Source: Botrimarina colliarenosi
GTDB lineage: Bacteria; Planctomycetota; Planctomycetia; Pirellulales; Lacipirellulaceae
DNA length: 64,000 nucleotides
NCBI RefSeq assembly: GCF_007859955.1
Contig: NZ_SJPR01000001.1
Location: 203,806 to 267,805 of the forward strand
Direction of reading: 5' to 3'
The notes under the pieces were generated by a model, which saw only the letters and a program-made list of their open reading frames with translations, was not told the origin of the DNA and ran no database searches. This document shows positions 33,841 to 43,099 of the stretch, one piece after another (position 1 is the first letter of the stretch; each line of letters starts with the position of its first letter). The position numbers were made by a program, and so were the translations under genes.

Positions 33841-36162
33841 TTAACCGACAACGGGGGCCGGCCGCGACTCAGCCTGCTCGGTGGCGGTCGTGGCGTGGCG
33901 AGCGATGTCGGCCTTGGCGGCCCGTCGCCGCTTGTGAGGGTGGAAGCACGAAAGCAGAGCCGGCAGCGCGATTAGGTCGCCGATGACCGCCGCCGCGATC
34001 GTCGAAACCGCCATCGCGGCGAAGGTGCGATGGCCGGGCAACTCGCTCCAGAGCATCGTGCCGAATCCGGCGCAAAGAATCACCGTGGTCATCACCAGCG
34101 CCGAGCCGACGCCGATGAAGGCGCGGCGGATGGCGGCCTCGATATCGCCATCGACGGCGAGCTCTTGCTGGAAACGCGAGAGGAAGTGGATCGTGTCGTC
34201 GACCGCGATCCCCAGGCAGACGACGAACGCGCAGACGCTCGACATGTCGAGCGGGCTGCCGCTCCAGAGCAGCAGCGCCGCGGTCAGAACCAGTGGGAAC
34301 AGGTTCGGCACGACGGCCACCAGGCCGATCCGGAGCGAGCGATAAACCAACGACAAGACCACCAGGATGATCGCCGACGCGGCGCCGAGGCTCGACCGCA
34401 GGTCGGCGACAATCTGGTAGAGATCGCGGGAGATCAGCACCGGCTGACCGTCGAGCTTGAAGACGAATCCTGGGTAAGACTTCTCCAATTCGGCGAACGC
34501 GGACTCGATCCGGTCGAAGACCGGCGTGTAGACGGCGATGCCGCGGTCTTGCATCCGGACCGAGACGATCGCTCGGTGTTGCCCCATGTCGTAGAAAAAC
34601 GACCGGAGCTCGCTCGGCATCAGCGAGAGGAACGTCGCCTGGGTCGTGAGGTCGTTCGGGTCGCCGGGGAAGGAGGCCAGCATCGAGCGGATCGAGAGGG
34701 GCCGGCTGAGAAGCGGCTCGTCGGCGACGAGCGCTTCAACGTCACGAACGGCGGCGAGGATTTGGGGGTCGTCGCTCGGCAGCGTCTCGGGCCAATGGAC
34801 CTCGGCGCGGAAGAACTCGACGCCGCCGAAGTGGGCGTCCGCGTACTCCAACGCCTGATACGACTGGCTCGACTCGGGCATCGCCGTCTTCATCCGGTTG
34901 TCGGGCGTCAGCCTCAGCGACAGCAGACAGAGACCAACGGTGAGGGCGATCGAGACGGCGCTCACCAGCCAGCGCCGCCGCATCGTCAGGTCAATCAGCG
35001 CGCTGAGTCGATTGACGCCGGCGCCGACGACGTCACGCTCGTGACCGCGGTCGATGTAGCGGCCGACCCATGTGCAGCTGACCCAGGGGATGAAGGTGAC
35101 AACCGCGAGAAAGGCGATGAAGACGCCGATCATGCAAACGCGGCCGAAGTCCTGAACATAGTCGCTCTTGGCGAGCAGCAGCGAACCGAACCCGATCGCC
35201 GTGGTGAGCGACGTCAACCAGCAGGCGAGTCCGACCTTGGTGATCGCGTCGCGGGCGGCCTCGACCGGCTCGTCCCCCGCCGCGCGTCGGCGGCGGATCT
35301 GCACCAGCAGGTGGACGCCGTCGGTGAGGCCGACCATCGCCAGCATCACCGGCATGACGACTTGGGCGAGCGGATTCGCCGGCACGCCGAACAGCTTGAC
35401 AAGGCCGAGCGTCCAGAAGACCCCCAGGCAGGGCGCCGCGGCGACGACGAACACGGCTGCCACGCCGCGGAACATGATCGACGAAAGGATCAACGCCAGC
35501 GTGTAGCCGATCGCTTGGAAGACGATCTGGTTGCGGTCGAAGGCCGATTGCTGGTCGGCGAACAACGGCGCCCGTCCCGTCAGCCGGACCGCCGTGATCG
35601 AGTCCCCGGCCGCTTCGCGGGCAGTGGCGAGGACCGTCTCGGTCGCCGACGAGGGGTCCTCGAGCCTTAGCCAGTTGTAGACAACCGGCATCAGCAGCGA
35701 CTTGCCGTCGTCCGAGATCAGCTGCCCGGCGAGCGGATGGTCGCGTAGTCGTTGCTCCGACTGCCGGAACGATTCGGCCGACGCGTCGGCGGAGGGCACC
35801 AGCGGGTCGGCGAATCCGAAGACGTTGAGGATCGGCACCCGATCGATCCAGAAGACGCTCTGCACGAAGTCGACCCCCTCGACCGCCGCCACCAGCCGCC
35901 GGACGCCCGCGATCGTCTCGGGCGTGAAGACGTTGTCCGCCTCGACGACGAGAAAGGCGTCGCTCGACGCGAGGTTGAAGCGCGACTGGACGCGCTCGGT
36001 CGTCGTCGGCGGGTTCTCTTCGAGCGGCGCCTCGTACCGTTCGAGCGGATGGCGCGTGTTGCTCGGTAGCAGATACCCCAGCGACGCGAGCAGCGTCACC
36101 GCGAGCAGCATCCAACCGACCACGTTGCGGTAGCGGACAAAGAGGTCGGCGAGAGCGGACAA
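33841..36162 (-). CDS. MMPL/RND-superfamily transporter
   Basis: 773 residues with two blocks of transmembrane helices and two periplasmic loops, as in MMPL/HpnN-type exporters rather than the 1000-residue AcrB type. TM1 lies at about 11-30 ([20 protein letters not shown]). Motifs include [51 protein letters not shown] and [26 protein letters not shown], with the DD and D residues of the RND proton relay. Start is a TTG at 36160-36162; no better ATG is near. The substrate is unknown; hopanoid or lipid export is a possibility for the family. It ends 10 nt before yjbQ. Confidence 0.88.
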   Translation of the reverse strand: MSALADLFVRYRNVVGWMLLAVTLLASLGYLLPSNTRHPLERYEAPLEENPPTTTERVQSRFNLASSDAFLVVEADNVFTPETIAGVRRLVAAVEGVDFVQSVFWIDRVPILNVFGFADPLVPSADASAESFRQSEQRLRDHPLAGQLISDDGKSLLMPVVYNWLRLEDPSSATETVLATAREAAGDSITAVRLTGRAPLFADQQSAFDRNQIVFQAIGYTLALILSSIMFRGVAAVFVVAAAPCLGVFWTLGLVKLFGVPANPLAQVVMPVMLAMVGLTDGVHLLVQIRRRRAAGDEPVEAARDAITKVGLACWLTSLTTAIGFGSLLLAKSDYVQDFGRVCMIGVFIAFLAVVTFIPWVSCTWVGRYIDRGHERDVVGAGVNRLSALIDLTMRRRWLVSAVSIALTVGLCLLSLRLTPDNRMKTAMPESSQSYQALEYADAHFGGVEFFRAEVHWPETLPSDDPQILAAVRDVEALVADEPLLSRPLSIRSMLASFPGDPNDLTTQATFLSLMPSELRSFFYDMGQHRAIVSVRMQDRGIAVYTPVFDRIESAFAELEKSYPGFVFKLDGQPVLISRDLYQIVADLRSSLGAASAIILVVLSLVYRSLRIGLVAVVPNLFPLVLTAALLLWSGSPLDMSSVCAFVVCLGIAVDDTIHFLSRFQQELAVDGDIEAAIRRAFIGVGSALVMTTVILCAGFGTMLWSELPGHRTFAAMAVSTIAAAVIGDLIALPALLSCFHPHKRRRAAKADIARHATTATEQAESRPAPVVG

Positions 36163-36271
36163 GGTGACTCGGGGTTGGTGGGGCTAGCGCTACGACGATG
36201 GGGGTCCCTACTTGTCGCCCCGTCGACTCCGACGCTTACGCTTCGTGATGGCCTGCACGCAGCGTGCCGAC

Positions 36272-38239
36272 CTACCGACGGGCGTCGGCCAGCGCTGACT
36301 TGAAGACCTCTTCCGGCGTCAGCACCTGGTCGTCGTCGAGGTCGTAACGATCAAACGCGAAGATCGCGAAGGCGTGCGGCAGTTCGCGCCGCTGTAGCTT
36401 GCCGTCGCCGTCGTCGTGCTTCTCAAACAGCCGCTGGGTGAGGGCGAGCGCCTCCATGCGGACCCCTTCGGAAGCCTCCTCGATGTGGTCGCCTTGCTTG
36501 AGGCTGCCGACCGGCGCCGCGATCTCGAAGAAACCAATCATCATCTCCTCGAACGACTGGTCGCCCCACCGGACGGCGGCGGTCGGGTCGGGGTTGAACG
36601 GGTTGCCGGCCGAGTTGTCGAACGACGCCTCGCAATCGATCCGCATCCCGGCCGGGATCGTCACTGGGTCCGCCAACTCGTAGTTGGTCTGCCAGTTGAA
36701 ATCGTAGTGCGGCACGTCGAGCAGCACGCGCGACTTGGCTTCGGGGGAGTCGGCGTTGGGGAACTCGGCCACCATCCGGAACGATTTGCCGCGGAAGTGC
36801 ATGTGGGGCGCCAGCCCGATGAGCGTCGCGCCGGCCGGGAAGTGATCGCGGGAGGCCGAGACGTGGTAGTCGGGGTCGCCCGGCGGGATCTCGAACTTCG
36901 AGTTGACCGCTTCGAGCGTCACGACCTCCTCGGTCACGGTCGCCGGGTCGGCGAAGACGAGGCCCATCTTGGTCTGGTCTTCCGCCTCGGCGCCGGTCGG
37001 CGTGTAGTGCATCTGGAAGACGAACTTCGAGCCGGCCGCCACGAATCGGGCGCGGCCCTCGGGCAGCGTCATCGAGCTCTGACCCGGCACGTAGGCGGTG
37101 AGCCAGCCGAGCCCGCGCTGCGGCCGGTCGGCGGGTGGACTAACGAAGACGATAACGTGGTGCACGACCGAGCGGTCGCCCGGCACGATGTCGGCGGCCT
37201 GCACCCACTTGTCCTCGGTGAAACCGGGATCGACCGCAAAGTACTGGTAGTCGATCACTCCTTGCGCGGCGACACGGTACGGCTCATCACGCATCGCGAC
37301 AACGAGGTCGGGCTCGCGTGGCAGCCTCCAACCGGTGACGAACTCGCGCTCGTCGGGCAGCTTGGCGGGGTCGCCTTCGGGCGCCCCGGCGTCGGCCCAG
37401 TCGTAGAGGGTTTGCTTTTCCTCAGCGCTGAGAAGGCGGGCGTTCGCGAAGTCGCCGTGCGCGGGGTTGGCGTGCCAGGGGGGCATCCGCTGGTCGCGGA
37501 CCACCTCGGCGATCGTATCGGCCCAGCCGGCGACCTCTTCGTAGCCGCGGAGGACGAACGGGGCGATCTCGCCGTCGCGGTGGCACTCGACGCAGTGCCG
37601 TTCGAGGATCGGGGCCACGTGCTCGCTATAGGTGACGGCCGCGTCGGCGTCGGGCTCGCGTGGCCGGCCGATCACACAGCCGACCGCACGGGTTTCGGGT
37701 GTAGGCACGTCTTGGTCATCGAGGACCGCGTCGAGAGCCTCGCGGACGAACCGCTGCGACGGCGCCTTGCGGACGGCGCCGACGTCGTACTGGTCGTCGA
37801 TCCGCCCCTGGTAGCGCACCACGCGCTGGCGGTCGAGCACAAAGGCCTCCGGCGTCCGCGTGGCGCCGAAAAGCTCCGCCGCCTCGGCGTGGTTGTCCTT
37901 GAGGAGCGGAAACTCGATGCCCGACCGACGCCCGTAGGCGGCCAGCTCGGTCAGCGAGTCCTGGCGGTTGGCGTTCACGCCAATCACCGTCACGTTGCGG
38001 TCGGCGTAATCGGCGGCGATCGCGGCCAGCCGGGGCCCGTAGAGCTTCGCCAGGGGGCACTCGACGCCAAGAAAAACCACGACAATCGCATCAGCGGCAC
38101 CGTAGTCGCTCAACGAACGCTGCTGCCCGTAGGCGTCGGGGAGGCGGAAATCGCTGATCACCGTGCCGATTCCCCCCCACGCCGGTGCGGGGGCGATTGC
38201 CAGGCAGGCGACGAGAAGAAGCCAAGGGGACCGGAACAT
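36272..38239 (-). CDS. redoxin - cytochrome c - copper monooxygenase-like - EF-hand fusion protein
   Basis: 655 residues, secreted (signal peptide SPWLLLVACLAIAPAPAWGG). Four modules follow in order. (1) An AhpC/TSA-like redoxin domain (about 25-190, FLGVECPLAKLYGPRL). (2) A cytochrome c-like heme site, CVECH (about 237-241). (3) A peptidylglycine/DBH-type copper monooxygenase region with HHVIVFV, FQMHYTPTG and LAPHMHFRGKS, which supply the histidine and methionine ligands. (4) Two EF-hands at the C-terminus, with loops DDGDGKLQRRE and DLDDDQVLTPEE. Such fusions are characteristic of planctomycetes. A role in oxidation of an extracellular substrate is inferred; the substrate is unknown. Start ATG 38237-38239. 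Confidence 0.88.
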   Translation of the reverse strand: MFRSPWLLLVACLAIAPAPAWGGIGTVISDFRLPDAYGQQRSLSDYGAADAIVVVFLGVECPLAKLYGPRLAAIAADYADRNVTVIGVNANRQDSLTELAAYGRRSGIEFPLLKDNHAEAAELFGATRTPEAFVLDRQRVVRYQGRIDDQYDVGAVRKAPSQRFVREALDAVLDDQDVPTPETRAVGCVIGRPREPDADAAVTYSEHVAPILERHCVECHRDGEIAPFVLRGYEEVAGWADTIAEVVRDQRMPPWHANPAHGDFANARLLSAEEKQTLYDWADAGAPEGDPAKLPDEREFVTGWRLPREPDLVVAMRDEPYRVAAQGVIDYQYFAVDPGFTEDKWVQAADIVPGDRSVVHHVIVFVSPPADRPQRGLGWLTAYVPGQSSMTLPEGRARFVAAGSKFVFQMHYTPTGAEAEDQTKMGLVFADPATVTEEVVTLEAVNSKFEIPPGDPDYHVSASRDHFPAGATLIGLAPHMHFRGKSFRMVAEFPNADSPEAKSRVLLDVPHYDFNWQTNYELADPVTIPAGMRIDCEASFDNSAGNPFNPDPTAAVRWGDQSFEEMMIGFFEIAAPVGSLKQGDHIEEASEGVRMEALALTQRLFEKHDDGDGKLQRRELPHAFAIFAFDRYDLDDDQVLTPEEVFKSALADARR

Positions 38240-38382
38240 ACCAACCTGCTGGGAATCGGAGATCGCCGCCGAGATGAACCGGCAAACGGACGATTTTGTT
38301 CACAAGCAGTGTTAGATCGCCCGCTCGGAGAGACAAGTTCCCCCCCGTTCAGGGCCAGAGGCGTGCGTCTCTCGTCTGCGGG

Positions 38383-39660
38383 TCACCAATGGTTCTGGCC
38401 CGTGATCGCCTGGACGGCGGCCCAGAGCTCGCTGTCGGGTGTCATCCGCCGCAATTTTCCGACCGACACCGGGAGCGGCACGTGGACGATTCGACCGTTC
38501 CAAAATCCGACGAAGAGGTCTGTCTTCCCCGCCATCGCTGCATGCACCGCTTGGCGGGCGAAACGCTCGGTGAGCAGGCTGTCGGCCGAGTTGGCCGGCG
38601 CACTGCGGATGTAATAACTGGGGTCGAAGTACTTCATGCCGATCGGATTGCCGATGGCTTCGAAGTGATCGGGGATCCGTTCCTTCAAGAGCAGCCCGAT
38701 GTCCCCGAGGCGGCGGTTGCCCGAGGCGTCGACGGCCAGCGGGTCGCGGTTGGCGATCAAATCCTGACCCGCCCCCTCGGCGACGACAACCACGGCGTGG
38801 TCGCGCGCGTTGAGCCGCCGCTCTAGCCTCGCTAAGAATCCGCTCGGCCCGTCGAGCACGAGGGGCTCCTCGGGCACGAGGCAGAAATTAACCTCGCCGC
38901 TGGCGACCGTCGCCGCCGCGGCGATGAAGCCCGCCTCGCGGCCCATCAGCTTGACCAAGCCCACTCCGCGGGGAACGCTCTTCGCCTCGACGTGGGCCCG
39001 GTCAATGACGCGCTCGGCCTCAGCCACCGCCGAGATGAACCCGAACGTCTGGAAACAGAAGCGGATATCGTTGTCGATCGTCTTGGGGATGCCGACCACC
39101 GCCAGGTCGAGCTGTCGACGTTGCGCCTCGACAGCAATCGCATGGGCGCCCTTTTGCGTCCCATCGCCACCGATCGGGAAGAGGAGGTTGACCCCCATCT
39201 CGATCAACTTATCGACCATCACCTCCGGCTCTTGGCGGCCACGCGACGTGCCGAGCATCGTGCCGCCCTGGTGGTGGATCGACTCGACCCAGCTCGACGT
39301 GAGCTCCATCGGCTCGAGGGGCGCATTGGGCGCAAGGCCGAGATAGCCGTGACGCACCCCGTAGATGGTCGGCACGCCGTAACCATCGCGCAGCGTGTAG
39401 TAGAGGTGCCGGATCACGTTGTTGAGACCCGGGCAGAGCCCGCCGCAGGTGATAATCGCCGCTCGGCTCTTCGCCGGATCGAAATAGATCTGCTCGCGTG
39501 GCCCGGCCTTCTCGAAGGTGAGCGGCGGCGGGGTCTGCCCCCCGACGCAGTCGATGTTCACCAGAACCGCCGCGTCGTCCGGCGCGAAGCGACGGACCGC
39601 GAGCGGCGACTTGAACGCGGGCGTCCCATGCGAGGCCACACGAAGGTCATCTTGCGTCAT
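38383..39660 (-). CDS. 6-phosphofructokinase
   Basis: 425 residues. Phosphorylates fructose 6-phosphate to the 1,6-bisphosphate. Family motifs include ITCGGLCPGLNNVIRHL (about 71-86), IGGDGTQKGAHAI (163-175) and GIPKTIDNDI (190-199), plus GREAGFIAAAA and PTIYGVRHGYLGL. GGDGT, with Gly after the Asp, is the form expected of ATP-dependent enzymes (PPi-dependent ones usually have GGDD), whereas PKTIDND is shared by both types. Length matches the long group of the family. Start ATG 39658-39660 (MTQDDLRVAS); the frame extends upstream to 39960 through non-conserved sequence. It stands alone upstream of a 140-bp gap to the fusion gene. Confidence 0.9.
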   Translation of the reverse strand: MTQDDLRVASHGTPAFKSPLAVRRFAPDDAAVLVNIDCVGGQTPPPLTFEKAGPREQIYFDPAKSRAAIITCGGLCPGLNNVIRHLYYTLRDGYGVPTIYGVRHGYLGLAPNAPLEPMELTSSWVESIHHQGGTMLGTSRGRQEPEVMVDKLIEMGVNLLFPIGGDGTQKGAHAIAVEAQRRQLDLAVVGIPKTIDNDIRFCFQTFGFISAVAEAERVIDRAHVEAKSVPRGVGLVKLMGREAGFIAAAATVASGEVNFCLVPEEPLVLDGPSGFLARLERRLNARDHAVVVVAEGAGQDLIANRDPLAVDASGNRRLGDIGLLLKERIPDHFEAIGNPIGMKYFDPSYYIRSAPANSADSLLTERFARQAVHAAMAGKTDLFVGFWNGRIVHVPLPVSVGKLRRMTPDSELWAAVQAITGQNHW

Positions 39661-40066
39661 CGTGGTTTCGGCGGCTGCGGAGGGAGAGACCGGGCGTCGT
39701 TGGCGACGCTCCGGCAGGCGCAGGGCGGTCCAGAGCGTTCCGCGCAGGAAGTTGCCTGTGCGGAACGAGCCGAACGGGACGTGATTGTGGCTTAGCGAGC
39801 CCGCGGAGTCACGCCTGCCATCCGATTGCGCCGCCCAGCTACTCACTACCACACCGCCGTCGCGTCCGACGGCGGTTGGCTCACATGCCCCCAGCAAGCG
39901 GAGACCCCCCCAGAAGGCGAAGACGCTACGAGGGAATCGCCCGACCGTGGGGTGGCCCACGCCGCAGCGCTGGGGTCCAGACCCGCCCGTCCTTGACGAT
40001 TTCGCCCCGCTTTCACTCCGCCTTCACCACGTAAACGCCCCCCCTCCGACGTCCTACGAGGCCCAT
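39661..40066. other. 406-bp intergenic region upstream of the phosphofructokinase gene
   Basis: Lies between the csrA stop and the phosphofructokinase start, both on the minus strand. It contains a perfect 10-bp hairpin ACCGCCGTCG-CGTC-CGACGGCGGT at 39853-39876, without a T-run. It presumably holds the phosphofructokinase promoter. No gene is seen; plus-strand frames here are antisense to csrA. Confidence 0.5.
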
Positions 40067-40333
40067 TTAGGCCGACTGCTTGAGCCCCGCGATCGATGGC
40101 TCCGCGAGAGAGGGGATCGCGTCAGGGACGCCTGGACGCCCTTCCTGACGGGCCTCACAGCGTGGGGCCGCTGGGACGGTATCCCAAGCCTCGAGCTCGT
40201 CCCGCAGCACGAGCACGTCGCTAGGAGCTTCGATCCCCACACGGACCTTGTCTCCCGCAATCTTCACGACGGTGATGACGATCGAATCGCCAACCCGGAT
40301 CCGTTGCGCTTCTTTCCTTGAAAGCACGAGCAT
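40067..40333 (-). CDS. csrA: carbon storage regulator CsrA
   Basis: Small RNA-binding regulator that binds GGA motifs in mRNA leaders, usually blocking translation. The 88-residue product starts MLVLSRKEAQRIRVGD and continues with VRVGIEAPSDVLVLRDEL, including the conserved Arg near residue 46. Residues 52-88 are an unusual Pro/Ala-rich extension beyond the usual about 60-70. ATG 40331-40333 was chosen since CsrA begins MLVL; upstream start adds MHGGIRTF. A sigma-70-like promoter (40388-40416), a 5' hairpin with five U (40356-40383) and GGA motifs precede it, so autoregulation is likely. It lies downstream of an unrelated small gene. Confidence 0.93.
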   Translation of the reverse strand: MLVLSRKEAQRIRVGDSIVITVVKIAGDKVRVGIEAPSDVLVLRDELEAWDTVPAAPRCEARQEGRPGVPDAIPSLAEPSIAGLKQSA

Positions 40334-40355
40334 AAAAGTCCTGATACCTCCGTGC

Positions 40356-40383
40356 AAAAAGACACCCGAGCCGGGCGAGTGTC
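40356..40383 (-). terminator. 5'-leader hairpin with U-tract upstream of csrA
   Basis: On the minus strand GACACTCG and CGGGTGTC pair around CCCGGCT and are followed by five T residues. The stem starts about where transcription would begin from the promoter at 40388-40416, so it is either an attenuator or a 5'-stabilising structure. It cannot terminate the gene upstream without also lying after the csrA promoter. Confidence 0.5.
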
Positions 40384-40387
40384 CTTA

Positions 40388-40416
40388 TGTATACTAATGG
40401 AATGGGGGGCAGTCAA
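40388..40416 (-). promoter_or_regulatory. sigma-70-type promoter for csrA
   Basis: On the minus strand TTGACT (40416-40411), a 17-nt spacer, and TATACA (40393-40388). The -35 box overlaps the stop codon of the upstream gene. Expected start of transcription is near 40382. Confidence 0.6.
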
Positions 40417-40718
40417 TCGTTTTTCGGCGGCTTCACGCCGATAGCGGTTTGGGTTCGCAGGAACCGCTCGCCGCGAGAGTCGTAGCACCACAGGGCGCCG
40501 GTGGAAGCGTCCCAGACGGCGGTCAGCAGCACCTCGCGGGGTCCGCGGAGGGCAAAGTGGAGCCCGCACAGTTCGCCGTCGCGGCGGATCGGGACGCACT
40601 GGAGCTGCGCCGCGTCGCCGTAGAGCCGCCCTTTGGCGGCGAGGGTTTGCCGAGCGAAATCGGCGACTTGCTGGGCGTCGAACTGGTTCGACAACGCCTC
40701 CGTGGCGTTAGCTTCCAC
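40413..40718 (-). CDS. small hypothetical protein upstream of csrA
   Basis: About 101 residues from GTG 40716-40718, preceded by GGAGG with about 5 nt spacing, which decides the start over the longer frame to 40826. Sequence: NQFDAQQVADFARQTLAAKGRLYGDAAQLQCVPIRRDGELCGLHFALRGPREVLLTAVWDASTGALWCYDSRGERFLRTQT. It looks like a compact alpha/beta domain, with no known family. It is not FliW, the usual CsrA partner, as judged by length and motif. Its stop overlaps the csrA promoter -35. Confidence 0.65.
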   Translation of the reverse strand: MEANATEALSNQFDAQQVADFARQTLAAKGRLYGDAAQLQCVPIRRDGELCGLHFALRGPREVLLTAVWDASTGALWCYDSRGERFLRTQTAIGVKPPKND

Positions 40719-40990
40719 TCTCACCTCCGTGTGGTTGGTCTCGGTGCGATTTTTCACTTCCGCCGACCGGGCTATCCGTGCCCGGCGCTGGTGGAGTGGC
40801 GGCGGCCGGTCTCGACTTGTGACCAAGGCGCCAGCACAAAGAGTCTATCGGAGTGGGAGTCCGCAACCCTTAACAAGACTAGGCAAAATAGGGGGCCTAG
40901 AAAAATGGCGTCGACTTGACCGCCGTTTCGCCACTCAGCCGGCTTCACGCAGCGCGAAGTCAGCGCAACCAATATGTCGCGAACACGGCG

Positions 40991-41632
40991 TCAGAAAATA
41001 CCCGCCCCGAAGCCAGCCGTGCCGTCGCCGCGGCGATCGGACGAATCGTCGAGGTAAGCGCCACGCGAGTCGCCGGGACCGATGTGCGGGCGCCCGACGC
41101 CGATGCGGCTGGGGTCGCCCTGCGGCGGATGGTGGGGCTTGTTCGAGGCGCTCGTGCGGTGCGCCTCGTCCATGCGGCGGACCGGGGCCTCGGCCTCATC
41201 GGCATCGACGAAGTCGCCGGCGTCGTACTCGTCGTAACGCGACACATAGTCGGGCGATTTGGCCCGCTCGAGCTCTTGCTGGTACTCCTCGACCACGTGA
41301 TTCTGGATCATCTCACGACAAGAGGAGTTGATCGGGTGGGCGATGTCGGCGTAGAGCTTGGTGCGGCCGTCGGAGTCCTTGATGACCCGGCTCTCGTTGA
41401 GTCGGCCCCCGCACTGGTTGCAGAAGTGGGCGCGGAGGTGGTTCTTCATGCCGCACTTGCCGCAGTGAGCGGTCAGTTTGCGGCTGGGCATGGCGACGAA
41501 CAGGCCGCTGGTCCCCTCGATGATCTTCAAGTCGCGGACAACAAAGCAGTCGTCAAAAGTGATCGAACAGAACGCACGGAGGCGTTCGCCCGGTTCGTCC
41601 ATCAGCTTGATACGGACCTCAGTGATTTGCAC
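40991..41632 (-). CDS. spoVG: SpoVG-family protein with inserted zinc ribbon
   Basis: 213 residues from GTG 41630-41632, with CAGGAG about 8 nt upstream and the [10 protein letters not shown] start as in SpoVG. SpoVG is an RNA/DNA-binding regulator in Firmicutes and spirochetes. The core reads [37 protein letters not shown] then [24 protein letters not shown], as in the family. Between them is an insert of about 40 residues with Cys57, Cys60, Cys71 and Cys74 ([20 protein letters not shown]), a zinc-ribbon not found in standard SpoVG. A tail of about 90 residues is charged and disordered. It is downstream of ispE, as in Bacillus, where spoVG lies near ispE. Confidence 0.88.
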   Translation of the reverse strand: MQITEVRIKLMDEPGERLRAFCSITFDDCFVVRDLKIIEGTSGLFVAMPSRKLTAHCGKCGMKNHLRAHFCNQCGGRLNESRVIKDSDGRTKLYADIAHPINSSCREMIQNHVVEEYQQELERAKSPDYVSRYDEYDAGDFVDADEAEAPVRRMDEAHRTSASNKPHHPPQGDPSRIGVGRPHIGPGDSRGAYLDDSSDRRGDGTAGFGAGIF

Positions 41633-41767
41633 AGCCGTCGCTCCTGGTTTGCTTACCCAGCGCCCCTTCGCCGCCGGCCCGCTGATCTTGGCGTCTGACT
41701 CCGACAAGGAGGTCCCCCAAGTGTGGCCGGTGTTTTGTGGGTTGGTCTGTCTGACTGCTCGTGAATC

Positions 41768-42685
41768 TCAACCAATTGTAGTGGCCAGTGTTTGCCCAAC
41801 ACGCAGCGCCCGTAATCTCACCGCCGCCCGACGCGCTTCGCTCATCGTTGGGAACAGCCCAAAGTAGGCCGAGCCGCTCCCCGAAAGTTGATGACCGGCG
41901 CAACCGCACCGATCGAACGCCCGTCGGACCCCCTCCAACCAGGGCGCCAGCCGCACTGCGGCCGGTTGCAAATGGTTCCGCAGGGTGGTCGCTAGTCGCC
42001 GCCAATCGCCACTCGCCAGCGCCGTGGCGGCATCGTTGGTGCGATCGCGACCCTCGACGCCCGCATAATCTTCTGGCTGACACCGTCCGTAGACCGCCGC
42101 GGTCGAGAGTCCGCCGGCAGGCTTGACGACAACGACCGGCAAGCCCGCGACCCAGGGGGTCGGCGTCACTTGTTCGCCGCGGCCCGCGACAACCGCCGCG
42201 CGCCGACGACGGTCAGCGATCGCCGCGACGAAGAACGGGATGTCGCTTCCCAAACGTCCGCCGATCTCCATAAGACGCTCTCGCGGCCAGCCGAGTTCCC
42301 AGACGTGGGCCCCCGCCACAAGAGCCGCCGCCGCGTCGCTTGACCCGCCGCCGAGACCGGCTTGACTCGGGACTCGTTTGGTCAACTGGACCGAGGCGCC
42401 GCGATCGATCTGCGCTTCCTGCCGCAGCGATTCGAGCGCACGAACGACGAGATTCGAGCCATCGGTGGGAACACCCCGCGTGAGGTGGGGAGCGCCCAAC
42501 AGTTTGAGCGTGACTGGCGAGCCGGGCGCCTCGGCCGTCACCCGCAAGGTGTCCCGCAGGCCAATCGTCGCCATCAACGACCGCAGATGGTGGAAGCCGT
42601 CGTCGCGTCTGCCAAGCAACTCGAGACAGAGATTCAGCTTAGCCGGCGCATCGAGGCGACAGGTCAAGCTGGCGGACAGTGGCAT
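41768..42685 (-). CDS. ispE: 4-diphosphocytidyl-2-C-methyl-D-erythritol kinase IspE
   Basis: GHMP kinase of the MEP isoprenoid pathway, phosphorylating 4-diphosphocytidyl-2-C-methyl-erythritol. The 305-residue sequence has the start DAPAKLNLCLELLGRRDDGFHHLRS with the substrate Lys, the ATP-binding PSQAGLGGGSSDAAAAL (about 106-122), GSDIPFFV and the C-terminal SGSGSAYFGLF loop. Length typical. Start ATG 42683-42685. It is upstream of spoVG on the same strand; the gap is 135 nt. Confidence 0.95.
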   Translation of the reverse strand: MPLSASLTCRLDAPAKLNLCLELLGRRDDGFHHLRSLMATIGLRDTLRVTAEAPGSPVTLKLLGAPHLTRGVPTDGSNLVVRALESLRQEAQIDRGASVQLTKRVPSQAGLGGGSSDAAAALVAGAHVWELGWPRERLMEIGGRLGSDIPFFVAAIADRRRRAAVVAGRGEQVTPTPWVAGLPVVVVKPAGGLSTAAVYGRCQPEDYAGVEGRDRTNDAATALASGDWRRLATTLRNHLQPAAVRLAPWLEGVRRAFDRCGCAGHQLSGSGSAYFGLFPTMSEARRAAVRLRALRVGQTLATTIG

Positions 42686-43099
42686 CGCGGTACACGGTTG
42701 GTTCTAGAAAAGGGACCTCACCCAGGGGAGAGCGGGCTGAGGCGGATGCGTTCGGCGACTCCTTGGCTTCTTACTTCAGATACGCGGCGGGGAGTGTTTG
42801 TCCAGAATTCTACCGGGTTGCCGCCGTCTTTTCGCGGACAACGCTGTCAGTGGATTTTGTCAAGAGTTCTGCTGGACTGTAAAGATCAGCTGTGCTGGCG
42901 TCAATTCACATCGGTAATGCGGCTGAAAAGCGGGAAGGCCAAAGGTCGACACCCCCTCAAAGCGGGGTCCCTCCCGAGCTGAGGCCCCCGTGCCGCAGGG
43001 AGCGGGGTAGGCTACATTTTCGCCGCCGCGGCCCCGACGGGCCCGAACGGCGCGCCGCCACACCTCGACTACGTCTCCCGCAACGTCTCCCGCAACGCC
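42686..43099. other. 414-bp divergent intergenic region
   Basis: Separates ispE (minus) and the DUF368 gene (plus) and should hold both promoters. No gene, hairpin of note or repeat was recognised. Confidence 0.5.

Noticed and set aside
34030..35670. 546-codon plus-strand frame opposite the MMPL gene
   Set aside because: Arg/Asp/His-rich shadow without recognisable domain.
36416..38614. 732-codon plus-strand frame opposite the redoxin-cytochrome fusion
   Set aside because: Repetitive Val/Gly/Arg/His composition and no motifs; the minus-strand protein has clear heme and copper motifs.
39785..40321. 178-codon plus-strand frame antisense to csrA
   Set aside because: Overlaps a certain gene and has no family motif.
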